From contig CATXTS010000011.1 of NCBI GenBank assembly GCA_958402495.1, forward strand, positions 1 through 26,696: a stretch of 26,696 bases of DNA. Direction: 5' to 3'. Positions 1-7,626 of this stretch are shown one piece after another. Source of the DNA: an uncultured Clostridiaceae bacterium (GTDB lineage Bacteria > Bacillota > Clostridia > TANB77 > CAG-508). Each line of letters begins with the position of its first letter. Positions within the stretch are counted from its first letter, which is position 1. Under the pieces are notes generated by a model that made no database searches, was not told the DNA's origin, and saw only the letters and a list, made by a program, of their open reading frames with translations. The translations under genes and the position numbers were made by a program.

Positions 1-354
1 TGAAAATAATTTTAGTAGCCATTTATGTAATATTAACCATTACGGGGTTAGTCTTAATGAAAAAAGGAGGAAATCCAGGAAGTTTAAAAATAGGTGATGG
101 CGAAATTCATCTAGGAATGAGTTTGGTAAGCCTAGTTCGGATTTATTTGCTATATTTGTAGTTTTTTATTGTTTACTAGAATTGTAGTCATGTTTGATTT
201 AAGTTATATTATGCCCATTTGTACGGGAATAGTACAAGTAGTTACCTTAGTGGCTTCTTATTTTGTATTTCATGAAGAAATTAGTAAACAAGGTATAATT
301 GGTGCAGCTTTGGTAATTATAGGTATTATGATAATGAATTTAAAAAAAACATAA
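1..354 (+). pseudogene. Small EamA/SMR-like membrane transporter, frameshifted
   Basis: Bases 1-2 are the last two bases of an ATG whose A lies outside the window. Reading on from base 3 gives a hydrophobic protein (KIILVAIYVILTITGLVLMK...) up to about codon 45. Around 135-139 the frame shifts by one extra base, and the rest of the protein (GFICYICSFLLF, then from 169 TRIVVMFDLSYIMPICTG... to NLKKT) continues in the next frame to the stop at 352-354. With the extra base removed it would be about 117 residues with four membrane segments, the usual size of the single-domain EamA/SMR-like transporters found next to glycosyltransferases in polysaccharide loci, where some are proposed to flip lipid-linked sugars. 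Without that correction neither half is functional. A sequencing error is possible. Family assignment is by helix pattern and context, so the substrate is unknown. Confidence 0.7.
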
Positions 355-403
355 GAACAGTTGCATAGATAAAAGAACATATCTAAATAACGAAGGAGGA
401 AAT

Positions 404-1453
404 ATGCAAGAAAAAATCTATCCATACAAACTATCTATTGTAGCATTGGTATATAATTTAGAAAAATATCTGCCAAGATGTTTGAATGCATTAGTAAATC
501 AAACATTAAAAGAGATAGAAATTTTATGTGTAGATGATGGCTCAACAGATTCTGCACCAGAAATTATAGAAGAATTTGCCAAACGATACCCTGAAAAAAT
601 AAAGGTATTTCATAAAGAAAATGGAGGAGAGTTTACCACTAGAAATTATGGATTGCAAAAAGCAACTGGAGAATATGTTACTTTTATAGATACGGATGAT
701 TATGTAGAACCTAATTGGGCAGAAAAATTGTATATGGCGGCAAAACAAAATCAAGCTGATATAGCTGTTTGTGGATTTGAAAGAATCGATTTAGCTACAG
801 GAAAAGTAGTTGGAAAAGATATGACTAGTTATGGAAATTGTGTAAAAGAAGTAAAACCAGACGAGGATATGATTTTATTTATTAATCCAGCACCATGGAA
901 TAAGATTTATAAAAGGGAAGTCATCCAAGAATTTCATTTTCTACCGTTTAGAGGTTTTAATGATACTTTGTTTTTAATGTCTGCTTATACTAAAGTTAAA
1001 AAGATTGCTTTTATACCAGACGTTCTTTATCATTATTATTTAAGATATAATTCTCAAATCCATAGCATTAATCAAAAAGATGTAGAAAACTTAAAACGCT
1101 ATTTATTAGAAATTAAAAGACTCTATCAAGAAAAACAAGTATATCAGCAAATGCAATATCTTTTAGATATGATGGCCTTTATACATTTAGGAATATCAGT
1201 CATGTATCGAGCCTCATATGACCCCACTATTAATACAAAATACATGATGAAAGAAACAATAAAATATTTAGATAAGCATTTCCCAACTTGGAGAAACTCT
1301 CCTTTTTTAACTTGGAAATATGTGCACAATAAAGGAATAAGACCTATTGGATTATGGGGAATTGCTAAACTATATAAATGGCATTTACCAATGCTATTTA
1401 TTTATATGTATCGTTTTATGGTAGATATCCTAAAAATAGATATTAAATTTTAA
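404..1453 (+). CDS. Family 2 glycosyltransferase (GT-A)
   Basis: 349 residues, ATG preceded by a strong GAAGGAGG site. The N-terminal 110 residues are a GT-A fold: the nucleotide-binding VDDGSTD motif at residues 43-49, then NGG near 73-75, and a DTDDY motif (residues 96-100) that would bind the metal and nucleotide sugar. The C-terminal 200 residues are a mostly basic, aromatic-rich tail with no clear membrane helix, as in many clostridial capsule and teichoic-acid transferases. It likely transfers a sugar from a nucleotide donor to a growing wall or capsule glycan on the cytoplasmic face. It lies 49 bp after the small transporter remnant, a common pairing in such loci. Immediately after its stop codon comes palindromic repeat copy A. 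Donor and acceptor cannot be read from the sequence. Confidence 0.9.
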   Translation: MQEKIYPYKLSIVALVYNLEKYLPRCLNALVNQTLKEIEILCVDDGSTDSAPEIIEEFAKRYPEKIKVFHKENGGEFTTRNYGLQKATGEYVTFIDTDDYVEPNWAEKLYMAAKQNQADIAVCGFERIDLATGKVVGKDMTSYGNCVKEVKPDEDMILFINPAPWNKIYKREVIQEFHFLPFRGFNDTLFLMSAYTKVKKIAFIPDVLYHYYLRYNSQIHSINQKDVENLKRYLLEIKRLYQEKQVYQQMQYLLDMMAFIHLGISVMYRASYDPTINTKYMMKETIKYLDKHFPTWRNSPFLTWKYVHNKGIRPIGLWGIAKLYKWHLPMLFIYMYRFMVDILKIDIKF

Positions 1454-1515
1454 TGTCCATATGTACCAGGTCCGGATGGACAAAAATGTCCATTGGGACC
1501 TGGTACATATGGACA
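1454..1515. repeat. Palindromic repeat family, copy A (62 bp)
   Basis: A nested inverted repeat beginning at the base after the GT2 stop codon. The outer arms are a perfect 20-bp match (1454-1473 tgtccatatgtaccaggtcc against 1496-1515). The inner arms atggaca/tgtccat (1476-1482 and 1487-1493) enclose a loop of aaaa. On the minus strand bases 1487-1504 read ACCAGGTCCCAATGGACA, the 18-bp core shared with copies B, C and D. As RNA it would form one long hairpin at the 3' end of the GT2 message. It has no T-tract, so it is not a typical terminator. The layout resembles REP or small non-autonomous mobile elements. Confidence 0.85.
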
Positions 1516-1537
1516 CTTTTCTTGGAAACTATATCCA

Positions 1538-1566
1538 TTGCTAAATTTGTGGTTCTCCTTTATAAT
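1538..1566 (+). promoter_or_regulatory. Promoter of the GH25 muramidase gene
   Basis: TTGCTA at 1538-1543, a 17-bp spacer, and a perfect TATAAT at 1561-1566. Transcription would start near 1573, leaving a leader of about 30 bases with AAAGGAGG before the ATG at 1603. This rules out the longer reading that begins inside repeat copy A. Confidence 0.75.
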
Positions 1567-1602
1567 AGACATGTAGATATTATGTTAAGTAAAGGAGGAG
1601 TT

Positions 1603-3972
1603 ATGAAGTTACAAAAGTATACTTTAAAAATGGGTGTTTTTATTACTTTAGTTGTTTTTATTTGCATGGTATATATGGCTGGTCCAACTAGGGCAACAAC
1701 AAATATACAAGACCAAAATAAGGGGATTTCTATTAGTTACAGTTCTCATTTACAAGATAGAGGATGGGAAGAGAATTTTAGTAAAAAAGATGGTATGATT
1801 TCTGGTAGAGTGGGAGAAGACTTAAAAATAGAAGCGATAAAGATACAATTAGAAAATGCTCCGATGAACAGTAAAATTCGTTATCAAGCTCATGTGCAGG
1901 ATATTGGTTGGCAAGGTTGGGTAGAAAATGGTTATGCTGCTGGTACGACAGGTAAGAATTTGAAAGTTGAGGCTTTACATATTGAATTGGAAAATTTGCC
2001 AGATTATCAGGTGGTTTATAGGAGTTATATACAAGGAATTGGTTGGACATCTTGGGTATCAGATGGCGAGATGACTGGGACAACTGGTAGAAATTTGAGG
2101 TTAGAGGCTATTCAGATAAAAGTAGTGAAGAAGACTTTTTCTATTGTATATGATGCTTTTGTACAAAATGCAGGTTGGCAAGGAAATAGAAATGATGGTG
2201 CTATTTCTGGAACAACAGGACAGAATTTAAAGTTAGAAGCATTTAAGATTAGTTTAATAGGTGCACCTGTTAGTGCTAGTATTACTTATCAAGCTCACGT
2301 GCAAGATATTGGTTGGCAGGATTGGGTAAATAGCAATCAGGTGGCTGGCGTGTTTGATAAAGGTCTAAAGATAGAGGCAATTAAGGTAAAGTTAATTGGT
2401 TTATCTTCTTACGATGTTCGTTATCGAGTACATGTACAAGATATCGGCTGGATGGATTGGGTAGCAAATGGGGAATTAGCAGGTACGACGGGGAGAAATT
2501 TAAAGGTAGAAGCTATTCAAGTGAAGGTAATTCCAAAAGATAATGTATCTGTTGCTTATGCCTCTCACGTACAGGATATAGATTGGGAGGAAGCGTTTAG
2601 TAAAGTAGATGGTATGGTATCTGGTACGACAGGTAGAAATTTAAAGATTGAGGCTATGAAGATAAAACTAGTAAACGCACCAACAGATGCTAAGATTGTA
2701 TATCGTAGTTATATTCAAGGAAGTGGTTGGCAGGCTTGGGTTCAAAATGGTGAGCAAACCGGTACGACAGGTAAGAATTTGCGTTTAGAGGCTATTCAAA
2801 TCAAGATTGAGGGAATTGAAAATTATAGTGTTAGGTATCGTACACATGTACAAGATATAGGCTGGATGGACTGGGTAACAGATGGAGAAACATCTGGTGT
2901 GGTTGGAAATAGTTTGAAAATAGAGGCTATTCAGATTGAAGTACTGCCAAGTAGTCAAATAAAGCCAATGGCAAAGGGAAAATTGAATTTAGAGGTGCCA
3001 GCAGAAGATACGATTAATGGAAGTACTTTAAATATAGAAGGCTGGGCAATGGCTAATCAGAAAAATACACAGTTAGAAATTTATCTAGATGGTCAAAGAA
3101 TTCATACAAATATTACACGTATAGTTAGACCAGATGTGATATCTTCTATTACAGGCTTTGGAGGTATTGGAGAGAATCCTCAACCAGGATTTAAGACAAG
3201 TATAGATATTCGTAATTATAGTAGGGGTAGTCATTTACTGATGATTAAAATAGTAAATGAGGAAGCGAGTACAATCGCATTTTTACAAAAGGGACTTTCT
3301 TTTGGAAGACAGATGAAAAAAGGAATTGATGTCTCTACATATCAAAGTACGATTAATTGGCCAAAAGTAAAACAAGATGGCGTAGATTTTGCGATGATTC
3401 GTGTGGGTTTTAGAGGATATGGACTCTCAGGTACACTAGTAGAGGATGCACAATTTCAGAATAACATAAAAGGGGCTACCAATAGTGGTATACAAGTTGG
3501 TTTATATTTCTTTACACAAGCGATTACAGAGCAAGAGGCTATAGAAGAAGCAAATTTCGTATTAGGAAGAATTGGAAGATACCCAATTACGTATCCGATT
3601 GCTATTGATACAGAATGGTCTTCTCACCCTAATCAACAAGGTAGAGCAGATGGTCTAACAAAGGAACAAAGGACGAAGGTTGTAAAAGCTTTTTGTGAGA
3701 CAATTAAAAAGGCCGGTTATGAACCGATGATTTATGCGAATAAATATTGGTTAAAAGACCAATTAGATTTGAATCAATTGGATGACTATGCTATTTGGCT
3801 TGCACATTATACAGGTGCTACACAAGATGACCCTTTAGCAAAACCTTCTGATTATGATGGAAAATACATTATGTGGCAGTATACAGATAAGGGGACAGTA
3901 GATGGTATTATTGGAAATACGGATATGAATGTTGGCTGGTATAGTCTTAAGAGAATGAAAATATTCTATTAA
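1603..3972 (+). CDS. Secreted ChW-repeat GH25 muramidase (lysozyme-like)
   Basis: 789 residues. The start at 1603 is chosen because it follows AAAGGAGG, lies downstream of a good promoter and opens a signal peptide (basic MKLQKYTLK, hydrophobic core to about residue 25, likely cleavage near residues 30-32). Residues about 41-448 are nine ChW (clostridial hydrophobic with conserved W) repeats of roughly 45 residues, each with a GW, a G-TTG turn and an LxxEAIxI strand. They fall into three sets of three, the first member of each set lacking the second tryptophan. Residues about 455-570 form a beta-rich linker module. Residues about 572-785 are a GH25 muramidase with D576 (GIDVSTYQ) and the D669-T-E671 pair expected at the active site. 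It should cut the MurNAc-GlcNAc bond of peptidoglycan outside the cell, with the repeats probably binding the wall or its polymers. Codons 1453-1602 of the longer open frame are repeat DNA, not protein. Confidence 0.93.
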   Translation: MKLQKYTLKMGVFITLVVFICMVYMAGPTRATTNIQDQNKGISISYSSHLQDRGWEENFSKKDGMISGRVGEDLKIEAIKIQLENAPMNSKIRYQAHVQDIGWQGWVENGYAAGTTGKNLKVEALHIELENLPDYQVVYRSYIQGIGWTSWVSDGEMTGTTGRNLRLEAIQIKVVKKTFSIVYDAFVQNAGWQGNRNDGAISGTTGQNLKLEAFKISLIGAPVSASITYQAHVQDIGWQDWVNSNQVAGVFDKGLKIEAIKVKLIGLSSYDVRYRVHVQDIGWMDWVANGELAGTTGRNLKVEAIQVKVIPKDNVSVAYASHVQDIDWEEAFSKVDGMVSGTTGRNLKIEAMKIKLVNAPTDAKIVYRSYIQGSGWQAWVQNGEQTGTTGKNLRLEAIQIKIEGIENYSVRYRTHVQDIGWMDWVTDGETSGVVGNSLKIEAIQIEVLPSSQIKPMAKGKLNLEVPAEDTINGSTLNIEGWAMANQKNTQLEIYLDGQRIHTNITRIVRPDVISSITGFGGIGENPQPGFKTSIDIRNYSRGSHLLMIKIVNEEASTIAFLQKGLSFGRQMKKGIDVSTYQSTINWPKVKQDGVDFAMIRVGFRGYGLSGTLVEDAQFQNNIKGATNSGIQVGLYFFTQAITEQEAIEEANFVLGRIGRYPITYPIAIDTEWSSHPNQQGRADGLTKEQRTKVVKAFCETIKKAGYEPMIYANKYWLKDQLDLNQLDDYAIWLAHYTGATQDDPLAKPSDYDGKYIMWQYTDKGTVDGIIGNTDMNVGWYSLKRMKIFY

Positions 3973-3990
3973 GACATCATTTAAAGTAAA

Positions 3991-4055
3991 TAAAGGGATA
4001 GATTTTTAAATTCTACTTTTGGGAGAATAGTTCAATACTATCTCTTTATTTTTTT
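3991..4055 (+). terminator. Terminator after the GH25 gene
   Basis: TAAAGGGATAG (3991-4001) pairs with CTATCTCTTTA (4038-4048) with one G-U, around a long loop that contains its own attct/agaat pairing. It is followed by a run of seven T at 4049-4055. Confidence 0.6.
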
Positions 4056-4080
4056 GCAAAACAAGTAGATAAAATTACGC

Positions 4081-4109
4081 TTGTGCTTTCTAAAAAATCG
4101 TGGTATGCT
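4081..4109 (+). promoter_or_regulatory. Promoter of rfbD
   Basis: TTGTGC at 4081-4086, a 17-bp spacer and TATGCT at 4104-4109 with an extended -10 TGG directly before it. It lies between the GH25 terminator and the rfbD start at 4144, so the in-frame ATG at 4108 cannot be the real start. Confidence 0.6.
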
Positions 4110-4143
4110 TATTGAAGAAAAAACAAGAGAGGAAAGTTATAAT

Positions 4144-4989
4144 ATGAGAAAAATTTTAATAACAGGTGCTAATGGTATGCTAGCTAAGGCGGTTAGGGAG
4201 AGATTTAAAGAAGACGAACTGATTTGCACAGATGTAGAGGATTTGGATATTACAGATTTAGAAGCTGTACTTGCTTTTGTAGAAGAAGTAAAACCAGACT
4301 ATATCATCAACTGTGCTGCTTTTACCGCAGTGGATAAGGCAGAAGAATGTTATGAACTAGCAGAAAAAATTAATGCAGAAGGACCAAAGAATTTAGCAAT
4401 GGCAGCTCAAAAAGAAAAGGCTACTTTGGTACATATTAGTACAGATTATGTGTTTGACGGAGATTTACAGATAGATAATTGTTACCAAGAAGAAGATAAG
4501 ACAGGGCCAGTTACGGTTTATGGTGTTACTAAATTACATGGAGAAGAAGCGGTCCAAAAAAATTGTTCTGCTTATTATATTTTTAGAACAGCATGGCTAT
4601 ATGGAGATGGTAACAATTTTGTGAGAACCATGTTAAAACTTGGAACAGAGAAAGAAGAAATTAGTGTCGTAGCAGATCAACATGGTAGTCCTACTTATAG
4701 TGAGGATTTAGCACAGATAATTTACCAAGCTATAGAAAAGAAAATTCCTTTTGGAATTTATCATGCTACTAATGAAGGTTTTACTACTTGGTTCGATTTT
4801 ACAAAAGAAATTTTTACATTGGCAGCTATTTCTTGTGAGGTTAAACCAGTTACTTCTGAGGAATTTATTAGACCTGCTAAGAGACCAAAGAATTCTATGC
4901 TTTCTAAAGAGAAATTAGCCAAGCAAGGTATTTTTGTACCGAAGTGGGAAGATGCTTTAAAAAGATATTTACAAAAGGAGTTATCATAA
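4144..4989 (+). CDS. rfbD: dTDP-4-dehydrorhamnose reductase
   Basis: 281 residues, the normal RmlD length. It uses NADPH/NADH to reduce dTDP-4-dehydro-L-rhamnose to dTDP-L-rhamnose, the last step of the rhamnose donor pathway, in the cytoplasm. Visible motifs: the Rossmann nucleotide loop GANGMLA (residues 8-14), NCAAFTAVDKAE typical of RmlD, the catalytic triad ST (99-100), Y126 and K130 (YGVTK), and RTAWLYG near residue 149. The start at 4144 is preferred over upstream in-frame codons because the Rossmann strand begins at residue 3, AGAGGAAAG sits eight bases before it, and the promoter overlaps the longer reading. It forms its own unit, separated from rfbA, rfbC and rfbB by several kilobases, closed by a terminator at 5031. 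Confidence 0.96.
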   Translation: MRKILITGANGMLAKAVRERFKEDELICTDVEDLDITDLEAVLAFVEEVKPDYIINCAAFTAVDKAEECYELAEKINAEGPKNLAMAAQKEKATLVHISTDYVFDGDLQIDNCYQEEDKTGPVTVYGVTKLHGEEAVQKNCSAYYIFRTAWLYGDGNNFVRTMLKLGTEKEEISVVADQHGSPTYSEDLAQIIYQAIEKKIPFGIYHATNEGFTTWFDFTKEIFTLAAISCEVKPVTSEEFIRPAKRPKNSMLSKEKLAKQGIFVPKWEDALKRYLQKELS

Positions 4990-5030
4990 GTGTTAAAATA
5001 ATAAAAATAATTAGATAATATTTTATAAAG

Positions 5031-5064
5031 CAAATTAGAAATGTATAAATTCTAATTTGTTTTT
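5031..5064 (+). terminator. Terminator after rfbD
   Basis: Perfect 10-bp stem CAAATTAGAA (5031-5040) with TTCTAATTTG (5050-5059), a nine-base loop, then TTTTT. Confidence 0.8.
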
Positions 5065-5132
5065 ATCTGATAAAAAATTCTTATTTATGTTATGTTAAAG
5101 AAATGATAATAATATGTTTAAGAAGAAAAAAA

Positions 5133-5163
5133 TTGAGAACATGTGGACCCCATATGTTATAAT
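5133..5163 (+). promoter_or_regulatory. Promoter with 19-bp spacer and dyad (MerR-type geometry)
   Basis: TTGAGA at 5133-5138 and TATAAT at 5158-5163 are 19 bp apart, with an extended -10 TGT. A nearly perfect inverted repeat, AACATGTGG (5138-5146) and CCATATGTT (5150-5158) around ACC, fills the spacer and touches both hexamers. An over-long spacer carrying a dyad is the hallmark of promoters activated by MerR-family regulators. It now leads only into the ABC-exporter remnant. No merR-like gene is visible in this window, so the regulator, if any, lies elsewhere or was lost. Confidence 0.5.
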
Positions 5164-5177
5164 ATTAAATATTAAAA

Positions 5178-5488
5178 ATGGATAATAGAATAAGAGATAA
5201 TCTTTGTTTAGGCAAGAATGTACCAGATGAGAAAATATTAGAATTGCTAAGAGAAGCGGGATTAATGGAATGGTATGCAGAATTACCAAATGCCTTAGAA
5301 ACCATGGTAGGAGAAAGAGAAATCAAATTTAGATAGTCTATCAGAAGAAAAAATTATGAATATGATTGGAAAAATACCTGAAAAATAAAACTTTGGTAAT
5401 TGTAACTCATAGACCTAGACTAGAGAAAATATGTAATAAGCATTATATGTTTGAAAATCATATGATGAAGGAAGTAATCCATAAGTAA
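5178..5488 (+). pseudogene. ABC exporter ATPase remnant
   Basis: Three pieces of one ABC exporter nucleotide-binding domain can be read. From 5178 the frame gives MDNRIRDNLCLGKNV..., then an LREAGLMEW-type helix and LPNALETMVGER, which is the segment just before the signature motif; it stops at 5334-5336. From 5329, one frame over, comes LDSLSEEKIMNMIGK, the D-loop region. After another shift near 5385 comes LKNKTLVIVTHRPRLEK, containing the H-loop histidine, running to the stop at 5486-5488. Everything upstream (membrane domain, Walker A) and the roughly 40-50 residues with LSGGQ and Walker B are gone. It is a non-functional relic of a lipid, peptide or drug exporter. There is no usable ribosome binding site. 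A terminator follows at 5533. Confidence 0.85.
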
Positions 5489-5532
5489 ATATTCAAAAAA
5501 TATTTTAAGTAGTTACAGTAGTAGAATAGTTT

Positions 5533-5575
5533 AAATAGCAGACTAGATATAAATTCTAGTCTGCTATTTGTTTTA
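5533..5575 (+). terminator. Terminator after the ABC remnant
   Basis: Perfect 15-bp stem: AAATAGCAGACTAGA (5533-5547) with TCTAGTCTGCTATTT (5555-5569), a seven-base loop, then GTTTTA. It is one of the strongest hairpins in the window and isolates the pilin-like gene from upstream transcription. Confidence 0.85.
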
Positions 5576-5666
5576 TGAAAACTTATAAACAAATGAGTAG
5601 GAAGGAAAACTAAAAATAGTAAAATAAAAACTTTATAATAGATTAAAAAGTAAAAGAAAATCTATA

Positions 5667-5695
5667 TTGACTTTAACCGAAAGGTAATATAAAAT
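5667..5695 (+). promoter_or_regulatory. Promoter of the pilin/lectin-fold gene
   Basis: TTGACT at 5667-5672, a 17-bp spacer, TAAAAT at 5690-5695. The predicted transcription start is near 5702, so the upstream TTG codon at 5695 in the same frame is not the translation start. Confidence 0.65.
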
Positions 5696-5760
5696 TGATA
5701 AAGAAAAGTATGAAAACTAAGAAAATGGAGAACATAAGAAAAAGAAAGGAAAGAGATAAC

Positions 5761-7491
5761 ATGAAAGAAAAAACAAAACAAAAAGGTGTAACTTTAATTG
5801 CATTGGTTATCACCATTATTGTATTAATCATTTTAGCAGGAGTAGCCATTAATGCACTAGTTGGAGAAAATGGTATTATCACACAAGCACAAAGAGCAAA
5901 AGAAGATACAGAACAAGGAAAAAAAGAGGAATTAGGTGGCTTGGCTAGTTTAGAACAACAAATTGATGAAGCATTAGGCCAAACTTATGTAATAGAAAAA
6001 GGTGTTAATAAACCTGTATTAACTAGTGGTATGAAAGCGATTAAATTTACAGAGCCAACAGAAACTAGTAAGGGAGAAGTTAAAGATAGTAGTGTAGATG
6101 AATCCGATTGGTATGATTACAATAGCAAAAAATGGGCCAATAGTCAGACTGAAGATGGCAGCATGTGGGTATGGATACCCAGATATGCGTATAAAGTAAA
6201 GGATAATCAAACATTTGATATTAAGTTTTTAATAGGAACAACCGATAACTATTATGATGAAAACGGTAACATTCAAACGGCAAAACGTTGTAAAAGTGAA
6301 GAGGAACAAGTAGATACTACTGTTGGCTATACGGTACACCCAGCTTTTACAGATGAAACTGCTATTCATTATAGAAATGGTGGATGGGATAAAGAACTAA
6401 CTGGAATTTGGGTAGCTAAATTTGAAGCAGGATATGCTAGTGGAAATAATAGTGCACCAGTTAAAGCTAGTAGCGTAAGCTACACTCAAAGTAATGCTTG
6501 GGTAAGAGCAATAGAGGCAGGAACAAGTGGAGATTCTGCTCAATCAGCCCGTAATTGGTTAGATGGTATTTATGGAAATTCTGTAACCATGATTAAATAT
6601 CCAACTTTCCAACCACTTACGTATAGTATGAATTATATTAATCATAACGATGCCTATAATATAGCAAAAGCAATAACAGAAGAGGGAAATATTTATGGCT
6701 TAACAGAAGCAACAGATTCCCACTTAATGAAAAATAGTGAATGGGGAGCTTGTATTTATTTAAGTCAAAGCCAATATGGTTTAGATAAACAAGAAGTACG
6801 TATTAATAATATTAGCTTAAATAGTGGGGGAGCAAAAAGAACGAATACAGCTGGAAAATCAGGGGTAGATAGTGTCTATGCGGTAACAGGATGCACAACT
6901 ACTACAGATAACATAGATATGGTTACAAAAACAATGGAAAATATTAATGGTACTGTTGGTAATACACCTAATAGTGGTGTTTATACATGGAATCAATTAA
7001 ATGGATGCAAGGCAAGTAGTTGTGGGACGATTTATGGAATATATGATTTAAGTGGAGGCACATGGGAAAGAATAGCAGCATATGTTGCCAACGGAAATAA
7101 GATGCTAAAAGAATCTGGAACAAATATGACTTATAATGGAAACGCCTTAAGAACAGCTAGCACAAAGTATACAACCGTATATCCATTTGATAGTAGTACA
7201 GATAATACTAGTATAGGGGAAACTACAGAAAATCTAAAGATAGCAGGTACCAATAATTATAAAAAGAACATACTAATCTATGGTGATGCTATTAGAGAAA
7301 CATCTACAGAAGGAAATTTAAATACAGCATGGTACAATAATAACTCTAATTATCCAGCTTTACATTATCCATTTGTATTTCGTGGTGGTGGTTTTTGGAA
7401 TGCACAAGATGCAGGACTCTTTGCATTTGCTCGTCGTACAGGTGCTAGTGCTTATTATGATGGATTTCGTGCAGTATTAGTGGCGTCTTAA
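5761..7491 (+). CDS. Pilin-like protein with SUMF1/C-type-lectin-fold C-terminus
   Basis: 576 residues; ATG at 5761 follows AAAGGAAAG and opens a type IV prepilin-like N-terminus: short basic leader ending in KG (residues 8-9), then VTLIALV and a hydrophobic helix to about residue 34. The glutamate normally at position 5 of mature pilins is replaced by alanine (A14), as is usual in this clostridial group. Residues about 45-75 are a charged helix. The rest resembles the formylglycine-generating-enzyme/C-type-lectin fold: IPRYAYK, GIWVAKFEAGY (about 212-222), GIYDLSGGTWERIA (about 426), and a C-terminal FRGGGFWN...GFRAVLV segment (residues 540-576). The same fold carries the variable tails of diversity-generating retroelement targets. 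It is probably exposed on the cell surface through the pilin helix; ligand and any assembly machinery are unknown and no pilus genes are present here. A degraded paralogue of its tail lies at 11543. It has its own promoter and terminator. Confidence 0.88.
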   Translation: MKEKTKQKGVTLIALVITIIVLIILAGVAINALVGENGIITQAQRAKEDTEQGKKEELGGLASLEQQIDEALGQTYVIEKGVNKPVLTSGMKAIKFTEPTETSKGEVKDSSVDESDWYDYNSKKWANSQTEDGSMWVWIPRYAYKVKDNQTFDIKFLIGTTDNYYDENGNIQTAKRCKSEEEQVDTTVGYTVHPAFTDETAIHYRNGGWDKELTGIWVAKFEAGYASGNNSAPVKASSVSYTQSNAWVRAIEAGTSGDSAQSARNWLDGIYGNSVTMIKYPTFQPLTYSMNYINHNDAYNIAKAITEEGNIYGLTEATDSHLMKNSEWGACIYLSQSQYGLDKQEVRINNISLNSGGAKRTNTAGKSGVDSVYAVTGCTTTTDNIDMVTKTMENINGTVGNTPNSGVYTWNQLNGCKASSCGTIYGIYDLSGGTWERIAAYVANGNKMLKESGTNMTYNGNALRTASTKYTTVYPFDSSTDNTSIGETTENLKIAGTNNYKKNILIYGDAIRETSTEGNLNTAWYNNNSNYPALHYPFVFRGGGFWNAQDAGLFAFARRTGASAYYDGFRAVLVAS

Positions 7492-7513
7492 TATGAAAAA
7501 TAAAAAATATAAG

Positions 7514-7539
7514 AAAAGCTATAGAAATATAGCTTTTTT
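7514..7539 (+). terminator. Terminator after the pilin/lectin-fold gene
   Basis: Perfect 10-bp stem AAAAGCTATA (7514-7523) and TATAGCTTTT (7528-7537) with a GAAA tetraloop, running into further T residues. Confidence 0.85.
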
Positions 7540-7541
7540 GC

Positions 7542-7570
7542 TTGAAAAATAAATATAGTAATGATATCAT
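7542..7570 (+). promoter_or_regulatory. Promoter of the rfbA-rfbC-DUF6056-rfbB unit
   Basis: TTGAAA at 7542-7547, a 17-bp spacer, TATCAT at 7565-7570, directly downstream of a terminator. The predicted start near 7577 excludes the in-frame ATG at 7561 as a translation start. Confidence 0.6.
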
Positions 7571-7626
7571 GTTGGCATAAAAAAGGAAATAAGAGGGAAG
7601 TTAAGAATAGAAAGGAACATAAAAAT

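Noticed and set aside
1454..1515. Intrinsic terminator for the GT2 gene
   Set aside because: The hairpin is strong but lacks a following T-tract, and the same sequence recurs at sites unrelated to termination.
1453..1602. Upstream extension of the GH25 protein (start MSICTRSGWTKMS...)
   Set aside because: It is repeat copy A plus the promoter region; a better start with Shine-Dalgarno site and signal peptide is at 1603.
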